Positions 27,871-39,377 are shown, numbered from the stretch's first letter. The stretch: DNA of 64,000 bases from Caprimulgus europaeus (GCA_907165065.1 OU015529.1:8047054-8111053), one strand, 5' to 3'. Notes: a model not told the origin generated them from the sequence alone. Translations and numbers: made by a program.

Positions 27871-29185
27871 AGGCAGTCAATGTTCTTCTGTGATTTTGGA
27901 TGGTTGTGTGAAAGAAAAACAGCCTAAACTCAAGTGTAATACCAAGCTGGTGGTCAGAAGGCTTCATATATACACTGAATTCCCCAAACTCCCTAATTTC
28001 TTCAGCAGCAACAACTTCTATTACTTGCTGCAAGAAAAGTGTCAAGCAGGGAAATTGTAGAACATGGGTGTCTTATACCCACAGCCAGAGCCCACAGCTG
28101 CAACCTGCAGCTCTGGCACTGCTTCTCAAATCTTTCTGTCACATGTGACGAATGACAGTGAATGGGTGGCTGTCCCCAGCGGGGCACTGATCGGAGAGCA
28201 TGATGACAGCCTGCATCGCACAGCAGATCAAATAACTCTCTTCCAGCAGAGCATCAAGTGCATGGGCAATTTTATATGCTGATTTTGTGGTGTCTTCTCT
28301 CCCAGTTCTCCTGTTCACACAGGACTTTGTGGAAGCAGATAATGTAATGAGTCAATGTTGTTAGACAAGATCGTTACTCTGATTTCTCATCGATAGATGC
28401 TTAACAGAGAAATTCATTTCTCACTGTCAAATCTCTACTCTTTTCTTCTTGCTTTGCTTTCCCTTCTTACCCCTTTCCTTCCATTTCCTCTGGACTTTGA
28501 TACATCCTGAAAACATACAGACATAAAGTTTTACGCAGAACTTCAGTGTCAGGAGGATTCTGTCTGTGCCAAGAGCTTCATTAGCTTGAAAAAGTCTGAA
28601 CGAACCTCAAAAGAACTGGATTTTTATCTACTGAGAGACTGAATTTTTGACTCAAAGAAAAAAATAAAAGCTCAGATTGACATGCAAACCCATGAGACCA
28701 TGAGCACACAAGCCAAATAACATTTGTCCAAGCACTTCCCAAAACTCTCTAATGAGTACCATGTGCAGACAACCAGCTATCGGCACGCACAAGCAATGCT
28801 TCCACAGACTTCACTGGCCGTGAAGATTTGCACTTAGACCTGGGGCCACTGGCCTAAAAATACTGACCTCATACATGAAAGATCTGCTGTCTTCATGTAC
28901 CTATTACTTGCCATGAGTGATGGAGCAAACTCCTAGTAATTCTGTCACTGTCTATGCCTATGCACTTTAACAAACTAAATTGAAATTGTTCCTGAGCAAC
29001 TTGGTGTCCCTTGCTCTGTATGTAATGCTGGTTATTGTTTTGGATGGCTTGAGAAGTATTTTTTCTACCATATATGTGGGGCATGGATAAGGAAGAAAGG
29101 AAAAGTTGGCCTGACTTACTATTCCTCTTAGAATGTAATATATCCTGGTAGAACAGTTGAGTACAGCTTGTGAAAATGCTTTTTG
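27871..29185. other. Intergenic, no gene seen
   Basis: Unique sequence without recognisable features. Confidence 0.55.
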
Positions 29186-29454
29186 TAATAATAATAATAG
29201 ATAATAATAATGATGAATAATAAAAAATAAAAATAAATAAAAATAAAAATAAAAATTAAAATAATAATTAAAATTAGAATTAGAATTAGAATTAGAATTA
29301 GAATTAGAATTAGAATTAAAATTAGAATTAGAATTAGAATTAGAATTAGAATTAGAATTAGAATTAGAATTAAAATTAAAATTAAAATTAAAATTAAAAT
29401 TAAAATTAAAATTAAAATTAAAATTAAAATTAAAATTAAAATTAAAATTAAAAT
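29186..29454. repeat. AT-rich microsatellite with hexanucleotide core
   Basis: It starts with TAA/TAAAA-type repeats (29186-29265), passes into GAATTA hexamers (about 29273-29372, interrupted once by an AAATTA unit near 29317) and ends in AAATTA hexamers (about 29371-29454). The hexamer periodicity leaves an open minus-strand frame of alternating Ile-Leu, which is an artefact and not a gene. Confidence 0.95.
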
Positions 29455-32440
29455 GTTGAGTTTGTGAAAGTCAGGGAAAATAATAAGACTCATCCTTCTG
29501 GGTTCACAAAACACTCATATCGCATGCAACAGCCACACATGCTACATTTAATGTACCCTGTGGTCTGGAAATAAGGATCACAAGGTATGCTGGGAACCTG
29601 GAAGCAAAGGGACTGTGGGGACTCCTCTCAGCTGGAGTGTCAGCCTTTGCCTCCGCTGAGCCTGTCACCGCGCGTGCTATTAGCATTCATTATATGAGAG
29701 TGTTTTTGTGATGTGGGTGCGTCTCCACCTGGAATGAGTTGGAAAAGCATGAAGGCCATCAAAGTGTTATCAGATGTTATTAACATTGAGCCCAGTAAAA
29801 TGTGGACTACATCTGAACTACTGGCACACAGATGACAAGTCCTACATCCCATTAAGAATTTCCTGAGTCCACAGACGTACTGCTCATGTAAAAGATGCTC
29901 CTGAATGCATTGCCCTTCTTTAAACGTCAAAGCAACGAATATGCAAAATATTTCTGATGGTTTCATTAATGGCTTTTCAGTATTTTATGTCTGCCACTGT
30001 TTTATCTCTCAGGAGGCTTCCTTCCACAGACTCTTCTCCCCTGCTGATGGTGAGACCTGTGCTGGTCATGGGTGTTGGGCTCTGTGATAGTTTCACCCAT
30101 GACCACTGTGCTGATCTAAGAAGGGTTCTCTGACCACGGGCTGGCTGCACAAACCATAACCATATTTTCAGTACCTCTCAACCACCTCTTCACCATATTT
30201 ATGTCTGTACATAAGATGGCTCCTCCCTCTACCATTGCTGTCATTTTCTCCCCCTAACCCTTCTGCCCAAAGATTATTTTCCACCCCTTCCATTCATTCC
30301 TCCATCCTTCCCTCTGTAATTCCCACACCAGGGATACCCTCCTCTCTGCTTCTAAGTGCTCGTGACAGCTGCCATCTTGGCCCAATCAGGAGTGATTGAT
30401 CCAGCATCCTTCAGCGCCAAGTGTATTTGATCTGTAAAGCTCTCCAGCTGCGTCTGTAATAACTCATATCCTTTGTGGGTTACACTTCAAGCAACTCTTT
30501 CCCCATCAGTCACGTCTTTCCTGATAGAAAAGTTCTTCCATGAAGCCCTTCACGGCTAATCCACCATCTCATGCAGCATGTGATAGAAAAAGTTATGAAA
30601 AGCAGTATTTTGTACTGCTTTGATGCAAACAAAGCTGATTTCCATGTCAATTTTGTTGAATAAAAACTCCTGGGGGCACAGACTGTGAATTCTTCTAGGG
30701 TTTAGACCGCGATAAGAGCAGTCAACTCATAAATATTTATGCCTGAGCTCACTAAATGAGTGCTGCTCATTGCTTTGTTTCATTTTCATTAACTCTGTGG
30801 CTGTATTTACTGAGCTACATTCAGATCCCGCTCCACAGACCGAGCCGCTGCTATCACTGTCAGCTCAAGGCTGCTGCCTACTTCTCTGTCATCTGGGAAA
30901 TTGTCTTCCAACTTTGATAGTAAGAAAATTAGGGACAGATATTCCAGATTGTGTGGGAGCAATGTTTCAGTGCACCTAAGAAAACATAAATACCATTTTA
31001 TCTCTGATATTTGGGTGTGTGTCCAGCTCTCCATCCTCCTTTAGGTCCACAACAAAATATAAATGACTTTTATATTTGCTGCAGGCTGGTTGTGTTTCTT
31101 AAATCACTTTTTTTTGTGTGTGTGTGATATGTTTTTCAGAATCAGAGTGAGCTCACTTATCTACCTGGGACACAAATGTGAAGCTAAATATCTCTTCAGA
31201 AATCAGAGTTACTGAATATTTTGTGAGCTGTTTAACAATCCGTTTCCATGCATTACAGGCACTGAAACCAGGTCAGAACAAGACCAAACAGACCAGTATT
31301 CTGTCTCTGAAAGATATCAGGTTGCAAAGAAGAGGAAAGTCTGCAGAGATACTTACTCCTCATCTGCCAGTGTGGGACTCGGTGATTATTGAACCACAAG
31401 TGCTATCTTTGTGTTTGATGTTTTTCAAGTTTTTCTTTCATGATTTTTTTCCCATCTCCCATTGATCTAACTTTTAATCACCACATCCACCCATGCCAAG
31501 GTGTATCTACAGCTTAATTATATGTTGTATGAAGTACCATTTTCTCTTCTTTTTGTTTCTTTTCTTAAACCTGCCACATGTTAGTTTCATTTGGCAGCCC
31601 TAGCTCTCATAATGAAAGACATTTAACAATCATTCCATCACTCCCTATTTCCCTCCTCCATGCCCTCATAATGTTACACATTTCTCCCTTAGGCTCTCAC
31701 CTTTTTCCAGACTAGAGAGCTGCTCTACATGTCTCATATGGAAGTTGTTCCCTATCTTTAGCCTATAAATTTTTTCCAATTTTACTTATCCTTCGGGAGG
31801 TGAAGGACCAGAGCTGTGCATGTGTTCAAGAGTCAGCTGCACTGTTATTTTATAGAGGGTCACAGTGATGTGATTTGTACTCTCTCCTTCTATAAAACAC
31901 ATTTTTATCCCCTGTAACTGTTGGGTTCTATATGAAGGAAAGCTGTTTACTGCCATCCCTTGGCCATAACTAGAATGATTTGGTGCAGAATCCTTACTGC
32001 AAGTCTAGCCAAAATTCCCTGACTAAGTCCATAAAGTAAATGTGAAGTTATCAAGATACGATGTCAATGAGAAATCTATAGGGGATGAATTCAGGATTGA
32101 TCCCTCTGCATAAATGAGATCTTTCTGATATGGGAGAAAATAGTCAAATTATATAAAGGTCCGTTCTTACTAATGCTGGCAGTGTTAGGCCTATCACAAG
32201 GGAAAACCCTGAGGAGCAGGAAGTACAGTTCTCTGATCCAAAGCCCATTAAATCATCTGAGTCTTTTCATTGATTTCTAAGAAGTTTGGCACAGGTCCAA
32301 AGTTCTACACTGATTTTAATCCAAAGACATAAAATAAAGTCATATGAGAGTAGTTTGAATGGAGGACCTTTGTATGTGAAACCAAAGTTATGGCAAGCAT
32401 AAAAAAGTTAACCAGAGCTCCTTCCAGTTGCTGTATTCTT
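29455..32440. other. Intergenic, no gene seen
   Basis: Unique sequence. A C/T-rich stretch lies at about 30220-30350. No gene or repeat is supported. Confidence 0.5.
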
Positions 32441-32790
32441 TATTGTTATTCTTATAAAGCACTTTTCTATATATCATCGTTCATTATCTATTTTGCATAT
32501 CATCAGTGCTTAATTGCAACTAATTATTAAGGACTGAATGCGTATTACCATGTACATGGAGTGTAACAGAGATAAGATGCCAGGTAAATATGCTAAAAAT
32601 CTCAGCTTCAAATGGCAAATTTACCATGGAGAATAATGTACATTCTGTCATAATCAAGCATGCTTTAATATCCAGAGATGTCGTTCACATTCAGTAGGCA
32701 TGCGTATGATTTACAAGTTAAGAGGCAGTTAATTAAAGTCAGTGGTTTCTTTTATAGTGTGTGGGGGTTTTTGACAGAAAAAATTGTGTT
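32441..32790. promoter_or_regulatory. Candidate conserved non-coding element downstream of KCNK18
   Basis: Repeat-free, AT-rich sequence with several homeodomain cores: CTTAATTGC (32509-32517), CTAATTATTAA (32520-32530) and GTTAATTAAAG (about 32728-32737). It also holds TTTGCATAT and TATTGTTATT. It lies about 1-1.4 kb past the KCNK18 stop. Conservation is inferred, not measured. Confidence 0.3.
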
Positions 32791-33628
32791 GTTGACAGCT
32801 ACAGATTATGAATAATATAAGAAAAATCTTGAAGAAACAGCATTATTCATATATTAATGTGCTCCACAAGTACATAAGTACAGGATCCTCACCACATCCC
32901 AGTGAAACCAAGGAACTCTCAGAATACAATCAGTCTGTGCAGGGTAAAACCTGAATTAAGAGTGAGGACTCCTGGGATCAGTGTCCCCAGACCATCAAGC
33001 TTCTTTAACAGCAAAGCGATGGAGCTTTGTTCCACAGCTGTAATCACCTTCAGGTTTCCTGTGTGCCTTTCCTTAGGGGCCATCACAAAAGTAGAACTTG
33101 TCATAAGCACATCTATAGCTGGACACCCTGGGACACATCTTGACTCTGGGCTGAGTACAGATATGCTAAATCATGATGGAAAAGGAGTGGTTTCAGCCCT
33201 GAACAGATGAAGAATTTTCTGACTTATTTCTAGGCGGGGGATGGAGAAAGAGGTGAGAATTTGGTGTCTTTCCTTTCATTTTAAAATGAGTCTCGCATGC
33301 ACAAAGCTGTGATGTTTGCAATACATGCAGTCATGATGGAAGAGCAACTGGGTTCACACTTCTCCCCCATCTCTCTTTGATGATGAGTCATATTGCTGTC
33401 ACAGTTCAGTACTGACAGCCAGAACCAAGCTGTCCTTGGCTGAAGACGAGGTGGCAGGATGAGACAGTGATCTGAGCCTTGCTTGGACAAGTGCTGAAAG
33501 CAAAAATCCTAATTTGGCTTGCTGTGGGAGAGAGGATAGAAAGGATGATGAAAGACAGAGCTTTGCAAAAGATTCTGGGGAGTACAGGCAGGGAGAGCCT
33601 TCTGCTTCTTCATCATGCATCATCTTCT
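32791..33628. other. Intergenic DNA downstream of KCNK18
   Basis: Unique sequence. A 102-codon + strand frame at 32902-33210 has no recognisable domain and is not annotated. Confidence 0.5.
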
Positions 33629-33634
33629 TTTATT
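33629..33634 (-). terminator. Alternative polyadenylation signal downstream of KCNK18
   Basis: AATAAA on the minus strand, about 207 bases past the KCNK18 stop codon. It is the more conventional candidate for the mRNA 3' end. No cleavage data are available. Confidence 0.35.
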
Positions 33635-33839
33635 ATTTAGGAGATGGGACCCTGTTGGAATGTACTCCCTGGAGATGCTTTCCTCAAGTGTCTCCTGAGG
33701 TATTCAGCCATTTTACAGTAGATTCTCAGAGGAAATCAGAATAAAATATGCCTCCTACCAGCCAAAGGCAGAAATGTACAGGAACAATTTCATCTCATTG
33801 CAGTGGCCAATGCTTACAATTGAAGGAGAAATGACTGCT

Positions 33840-33845
33840 TTTATT
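33840..33845 (-). terminator. AATAAA overlapping the KCNK18 stop codon
   Basis: The end of the reading frame reads AAA TAA AAG on the minus strand, so a canonical AATAAA hexamer covers the stop codon. If used, it would give a 3' UTR of only about 20 nt. The hexamer is seen directly; its use is inferred. Confidence 0.3.
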
Positions 33846-34652
33846 TTGGATATACCTTCTTTGATGGCATCTTTTTCTCCCCACAAAATGAAATCACCTT
33901 TTTATACAAACCAATTAAGCGATCTTGGCCCAGCTTGAAAGCAATGAAGACAATTTCCATGCCAATAATAATATAGAGAGAAAAAAACAAGAAAAACTTG
34001 GGATGTTCCAGTTGTGTATCTCCAAACCCAATAGTTGTCAAGGTGATAAAGCAGAAATAAAAGGCTTCTTGAAAATCCAACCTGGTTTCCCAGTTTGGAA
34101 GAATAGCAGCTGCACAGGAGATGTACACAAAGATGACTAGCACCATTAATACAATGGGCACATCTAATTTTTCTAACTGTTGCCCGATTTTGTCAAAATT
34201 CTCAATTACTCTGGACACTGTCTTTCCCCTGGCCAGTTCAGGGCATGAACTCCATCTCTCGATGCTTTTATTTCTTATTGGTTTTAAGTGTTCATTTTCT
34301 CTGGCAATTAACATTTCAAAAATTTCGACATTACGATATTTGGTTGGCTTCCTTTTAACACCTGTCTGACTTTTTAGCACTTCCATAATAGTCATGGGCT
34401 CATTGATGACTACTTTAGACTGTCCTCTGGATTTCAGTTCATCCCCTTTGTTACACGTGGATCCAGAACAGAATTTAGAGGCTAGAATTTTTGACTGCAG
34501 TTTTCTGAATTCATTGTAACACTTGGACAAGACAGTTGCAAGGATGTCTCCCATATCTGTCAGGACCAAGAACATCAGAGGGATGCCAAATAAAGCATAC
34601 AACATACAGAGGTATTTTCCAATCCGTGTCACAGGATAGGTATTGCCATAAC
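33841..34652 (-). CDS. KCNK18: KCNK18 coding exon 3 (terminal)
   Basis: This exon completes Gly122 and encodes residues 123-391: the YGN of filter 1, TM2, the cytosolic regulatory loop, TM3, pore loop 2 (TIGFGD), TM4 and the C-tail. The acceptor is preceded by a long, nearly pure pyrimidine tract on the minus strand and ends CTCAAG. Residues 254-259 (R-W-S-S-C-P, 34257..34240) fit the mode-1 14-3-3 consensus R-[SFYW]-X-S-X-P at the place of the human Ser252 site. The stop is TAA at 33843..33841. Confidence 0.95.
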
Positions 34653-37600
34653 CTTGAGCAAAAGCAAAAAGAGGAAGAGAAGGGAAAGGGGGAGAGAGAG
34701 AACATTGTGATTTATTAGGCACTCATGTCCTCTGAACGTTTATTGCTGTCAGTTTTAAAGTAAATTTTTAGTCCAGACCGTACTGTTCTTTTTGGCTTTG
34801 CTTTGAAGCTGTTAGCATTTCTGTGTCTCAAACACTGGTTATTAATACAGGCATCCTACCTCTTCAAACACTTGGAGGTTTGGAGTTTACCAGTTTGGAA
34901 TTTACCAGTTCTGTTGAATTAACTCTTTCTATCTTCTCTGCACCTTATCTGCTGTTTGACTTAACTGCCTAACAACAACAGGCCATTTAGGGAGGAGAAA
35001 CAAAAGATTTGGGCCATCCCAAGACTAGTGTGCAGCCTATGTCCTGCTGGAGACCATTATCAGGAAGATTTCCTGAACTGGGCATCTGGGTTAAGAAGGA
35101 ACCCATTGGCATGACAGCAAGAGAGGTCTTGGCCCCATGAGGCCACTCAGCAGAGAAGCTTGGTGGAGGACCGAGCTCAGAGGGACAACAGCTGATGCTG
35201 GGGGAAGCTAATGGACTGTGTGTGAGGAGCTGGGGGATCATCTCCTGGCCAACTTCCAGGATCCCATAATACAAGTGGGTGACTTCTGAGGCTGAAACTC
35301 CCAGAGCTCAAGGAAGATTCAGGTCTGAATGACTGTCTGAACTTTGAAACAGAGACAGTATTATGGATCAGGTTGGGACAATGAGATGCATACCTCAAAC
35401 TTCATGTCTTTGCCAAAACTACTTGTGACAAATGGTAAGCTAATAACAGAAATTGAAATTGTCCCCAGTTCATCAGATCTAGCTCTAACAGCATGGGTTG
35501 TATTGACATTGTGCTTGTACTGACTTCATAGCCTTCAGAGTGTCTTAAATGTACTCAGAAAAACAAAGGGTCAAGTGAGGAAGTGTATGTTTATCACATG
35601 TAGAAATGCACGTTTATTCTAGAGTGCTAAAGCTTACAAATATCAGTTACAACAAATAGGGAAGTACTACCAGACACACAGCGTTTCTGATACAGAAAAA
35701 GGTAGCAGAAGATAGGCCCTTTCCTCAAATTCACTTTGGGAATTTACATTTCCTTCCTTTAACATATTGGATATGAAGTTTAAATTGTAAGTTAGTACTT
35801 TTCCATTACAGTGGGAGAAAACATGAGCATTATATTAGTTGTATTAAATTTTAACAACCATTTTTCTTCTCATCCTCCAAAAAGATATAAAGCATTTCTT
35901 CTCTCCTTTCAAAAACATTATTATTTTCTAGATGATCTTCCAGGTCAGGTACTTAGCCTGTAAGATTATTAGCTCTATGCTGAGGTATGGTTCCTTCATT
36001 TTCTTCATCCATTCATGTTTATTTTCACTGATGGCTGCCATGGCCTTTGGTTTGAATCCAACCTTGGTCCCTCCTTTGCTATGAGACACCGAAAAACTAT
36101 TTATTCTTTGTCACTCTGTCCCCCACTGGCTAACTGGGAATGCTAATCCTTACTGTTGAAGCAATTGGGGAAGGTTAATTATTGTAGTTATTGTACAGAG
36201 TGATTTTGTTTGGGGTTTTTTTTCTCAATTTCCATGCCTTAAAAATACCTTGTGTAGTTTCAAGAGTTAAAATTTATCTTGAGCTCAAATTTAGCTATCC
36301 AGAAATCTAGCCTCGCTGAGAGCCATTAGGCAACCTCCGTGGGCAGTGAAGAGAGGGCAGCTCAGACCACTGCTCTTCAGAGCAGATGACTCACTTCTCC
36401 TAGATAATTACATGAAGCTAAGTTGACTGTCACCTGAAGTGATTTATCAGTTCCTAACACCACAAATTACAAACCCACTACAATGGGAAGAGCCACCTAT
36501 TAGCAACAAATATTCCAGGCTTCCTACTGCTCCCAAAAGCTCAGCGCAAAACCTGAGGAAGCTGTGTTAATGCTCAGGGCTATGAAGGCCATATATAACG
36601 GTGGTTCAGAAATAAATATGTTGGATCAGTGTGTATGGGGACATTTGTAAAGTGACATTTCAATGGAGATGGGTAAGTATACCCAGGCAAGAGGTTTTCA
36701 ATGATATGGTTTTTAATCTGTTGAAGTCAAAGCTTTCTGGTAAAACATCCTCTTTCAAATGTCCTAGCTGTTGTGTTCGTACTAGGAAATATTCACTAGG
36801 GTGAAGGTTTAGATTTGCATCTCTGGTACGTGTCTCTGATGATCTAGGTGACTGTCTTCAAACTCAGGGACTTCAAGAAGCGGAGTTTGAACAGTCACCT
36901 AAGACCTCAGAGTCTGAGGTCTAAGGCTCTGGTGTGACTTAGACAGCACACAGGGGTCTCCTACGTGCTCCAAGTGAACATATTAACTCTCACACTGTTC
37001 CTTGTATAGGATAAATGTTTTTTCAAGGTTCAGCTTTTCTTTTGCATTAAGGTGCATACCCATGCTGGGATCTTGAGTATACCCTAATGCAGTGGAGAAA
37101 TGTCTTTGCAATTTGATACAATGCTGTGGGACTATTTCTCACCCAGTTTTTTTCTGGCCAATTTAGATAGTCAGTGTCAGTACTTGCCAGCATTTGAGAA
37201 AGATTAACAAAGGGATAAAAGTAGCTTTGGGAATGAGCATGAGGAGATGTATTTAGCAATGCAGAGGGAGCCAAAACCAGAACAGATGCTTCTATTTGAT
37301 CTAGGTCCTCCTTTGAAATATGAAATCAGAATGAAAGATTTCAGAGTTGTGACTTAAACTTTGCTGTGTGTTCTTAACACAGAGAATTGTTAACAATAAC
37401 AGTGTGGTTAAGTATAGAGCTATAGATTTACAAAGCTGAGTTAAACATAAATAACAGGGAAGCAATTGAAAAACAGTATATGCATAATGAATTGCCTCTT
37501 CCAGTGAATAAAACATTACCCAACATAATACACAATAGTGGGAAGGATAAGGTTTGGTAGGAAAATGGAGCTTTGTTTTTGCCTTAATATAAATGTTTTG

Positions 37601-39323
37601 TGTTCATGTTATATATGAGTACATGTTATAGTACACATGTAATGATACTGCTAATTAGCATGTACCATTGCTAGTTACTAAATTCCGACTCGCCTCTGTG
37701 ACTCAGCTGCACCTCTGCAGTCTTTGTTTGCAGAACCCCTCACAAACTCATCATCAATACTCAGGAGAAAAATTCAAGAGGATTTGGGTTTTTTGTTTGG
37801 TTGGGTTTTTTTGTTTTGTTTTTTAAATCCCTGTAAGAAATACATTAAAGAAAGCAGCAACAGCAGTTGGTTCTGCAGGGCGTTACTTTACCTCTGAACT
37901 TACCCACAGTTGTGAATACTGTGCAGCAGAAGAAGAGAGACCCAAAGAAAGTCCATATATCTTTTGGATTGACAAACCAGTCTCGTTCAACTGTGCTGAG
38001 CAGGGCATGGATTTGTTCCTTAAATAGCTCCTCATTTTCTGTCATGTTATCTGTTACAGTAACAAGAGGAGATACACTGAGTGTTTGCAGACCACCACTC
38101 CAGGAGCAGCCAGCCTGTTTTCAGTGATATTTACTCCAGCTAAGGATTTGTTCATATTCTTTGAGAAGACAAAAATATTCACCTCACCCTCCCCTTCCCC
38201 CTCACCCATGAAAAAATGAGGTAGGTCCAATGGCTTTGATGAATAAAAAAACAAGGAATAAATAACCTCTGCTCCAATAAAGTCAAAATATGGCACAAAA
38301 CCAATCATAAATAAGCAAGGTAAGATTGAACGTTCAGCTTCCAGTCTGAATGTCCTGTTTCATTTTGGACTCCCCAGATTAAGCTCCTTTTGACCCAAAG
38401 ACACTAGAATGTGGGGTCATCAGTACATGACTGACATGAACCATTCAGGTGGCACTGCCCAGCACCCCACTGTGAATCCCAGAGCCTGCACCCCTCACTC
38501 CTGCTGACCTCTTCTTGAAAGGACATTGTCGAGAGATGATTGTCCCAAATACATCACCACATCTGCACAGATACTTGAGTGAAAGCCCACTCCTGTATAT
38601 GAGCCCTGACACAGATCCAGGAGGATTCCTATCCCATCTCTACTACCTCCATCAGCACCACCAGGTCTGGGGCACAGCCCAGCACCTGCCTCCATCTGAG
38701 CATCCCATTGCCAGAGGGCTGTAAGGAGGCTTAGAGCTGGGATGAGGGAGATGCAAGAGACCTTCTGAGACAGAGGATTCCAGCAATCAGAGGGAAATAC
38801 CATGGGAATCTCAGCTACCCTTTAAGGACCTGAGATAACTTGAGCAAAAAGGAGAACACAGGCACCTGAGGAAAAGTCTTTTCAGGCAGGGACACAGGGA
38901 CCAGGGAAACTTGCAATCAAAAATCACAGCTAAGGAAGACAAGCAAATAACAGCAGTCATGAGCCGGGCAGAGGGAAAACCCTGTTTGCAGGTTCAGCTG
39001 TTAATATTTTGAAGAATGTCTTCAAAAGCAAAATATCTCATTGGAAAAGCAAGAGAATGAGTAACTCCCTGTACAGTTAAGTCATTTTTTAAATGCCAGT
39101 ACATACCTGATAAATTTCTGGAGATGTACCACAGATTCTGCAGAAATTTTCTGTATTCTTCACTTAAATTGACTTTCCGGTTACCTTCAATGTGGGAAAA
39201 CATGAGAGCCCCGAGAAAAGCATAGATCACAAGAGACAGAATGAAGCAGGCATGAGGAAACACTGCCCAAAATATTTTTTTACATGTCCCTTTACCTCGC
39301 GGAGGTTGTGATGCTGATGCCAT
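33841..39323 (-). CDS. KCNK18: KCNK18 (TRESK) two-pore-domain K+ channel, complete, three coding exons
   Basis: The coding sequence is join complement(33841..34652, 37904..38050, 39107..39323), 1176 nt, 391 residues plus TAA. The predicted protein matches TRESK, which passes background K+ current across the plasma membrane and sets excitability of sensory neurons. Seen in the translation: TM1 about residues 17-42; an extracellular cap about 43-104; pore loop 1 with filter TTVGYGN (119-125); TM2 about 134-163; a long cytosolic loop about 164-285; TM3 about 286-307; pore loop 2 with TTIGFGD (327-333); TM4 about 340-363; and a short C-tail ending at 391. The long TM2-TM3 loop and short tail are typical of TRESK and set it apart from other K2P channels. 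Both introns are phase 1 with GT-AG ends. The second splits the Gly codon of the first GYG, a position I recall as typical of K2P genes. The start has a strong context (A at -3, G at +4). There are no internal stops or frameshifts. Mammalian regulatory motifs in the loop are partly missing (see findings). Confidence 0.96.
34653..37903 (-). other. KCNK18: KCNK18 intron 2
   Basis: A 3251-nt phase-1 intron with GT-AG ends that splits the first GYG filter codon. It lacks recognisable CR1 or LTR insertions. It has a G/T-rich low-complexity stretch near 37780-37830 on the + strand and two adjacent inverted repeats at 36845-36922 (separate entry). The other sequence is AT-rich and unique. Confidence 0.88.
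36845..36922. repeat. Two adjacent inverted repeats in KCNK18 intron 2
   Basis: Arm 36845-36865 pairs with 36883-36901: about 19 base pairs with a 2-nt bulge (36856-36857) and a 17-nt loop. Immediately after it, 36902-36922 is a perfect inverted repeat with 10-base arms (AGACCTCAGA) around one central G. Matching flanks extend the second repeat slightly, with one mismatch. Either strand could fold. The function is unknown; a decayed inverted-repeat transposon or a hairpin RNA are both possible. Confidence 0.7.
37904..38050 (-). CDS. KCNK18: KCNK18 coding exon 2
   Basis: This 147-nt exon runs from the second base of codon 73 to the first base of codon 122. It encodes the rest of the cap and pore loop 1 up to TTV-G. 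The acceptor is a pyrimidine-rich stretch ending in AACAG just above 38050, and the donor is GTAAGT (37903..37898). Joining exon 1 creates Asp73 followed by a second sequon, N74-M-T. Both flanking introns are phase 1, so the exon is symmetric (49 codons) and could be skipped without changing frame, although skipping would delete pore 1. Confidence 0.93.
38051..39106 (-). other. KCNK18: KCNK18 intron 1
   Basis: A 1056-nt phase-1 intron with GT-AG ends. I see no interspersed repeat in it. It holds only unique sequence and a short C/T-rich stretch near 38180-38210. Confidence 0.88.
39107..39323 (-). CDS. KCNK18: KCNK18 coding exon 1
   Basis: This exon encodes residues 1-72 and the first base of codon 73: the N-terminus, TM1 and the start of the extracellular cap. 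It ends at TCAG followed by the donor GTATGT (39106..39101), which fits the consensus well. The ATG at 39323..39321 is the first in-frame start compatible with TM1, and its length matches mammalian TRESK. N70-L-S is an N-glycosylation sequon at the same number as human N70. Confidence 0.93.
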
Positions 39324-39330
39324 CCTAGGC

Positions 39331-39345
39331 TTTTTTTTTTTTTTT
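39331..39345 (-). repeat. A15 tract just upstream of the KCNK18 start codon
   Basis: Fifteen consecutive T on the + strand, read as A15 in the mRNA, ending 8 bases before the ATG. It is probably in the 5' leader and is likely to vary in length. Confidence 0.85.
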
Positions 39346-39377
39346 CTCTCTGTAATTTTGTGGAGATGATACAGCTT

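Noticed and set aside
29128..29514. 128-codon frame rich in alternating Leu-Ile
   Set aside because: It is the reading of the hexanucleotide microsatellite, not a membrane protein.
1..33628. SLC18A2 (VMAT2) exons expected on the minus strand by synteny
   Set aside because: I looked by eye for several conserved transmembrane blocks in reverse complement and found none. A translated search with VMAT2 would be decisive.
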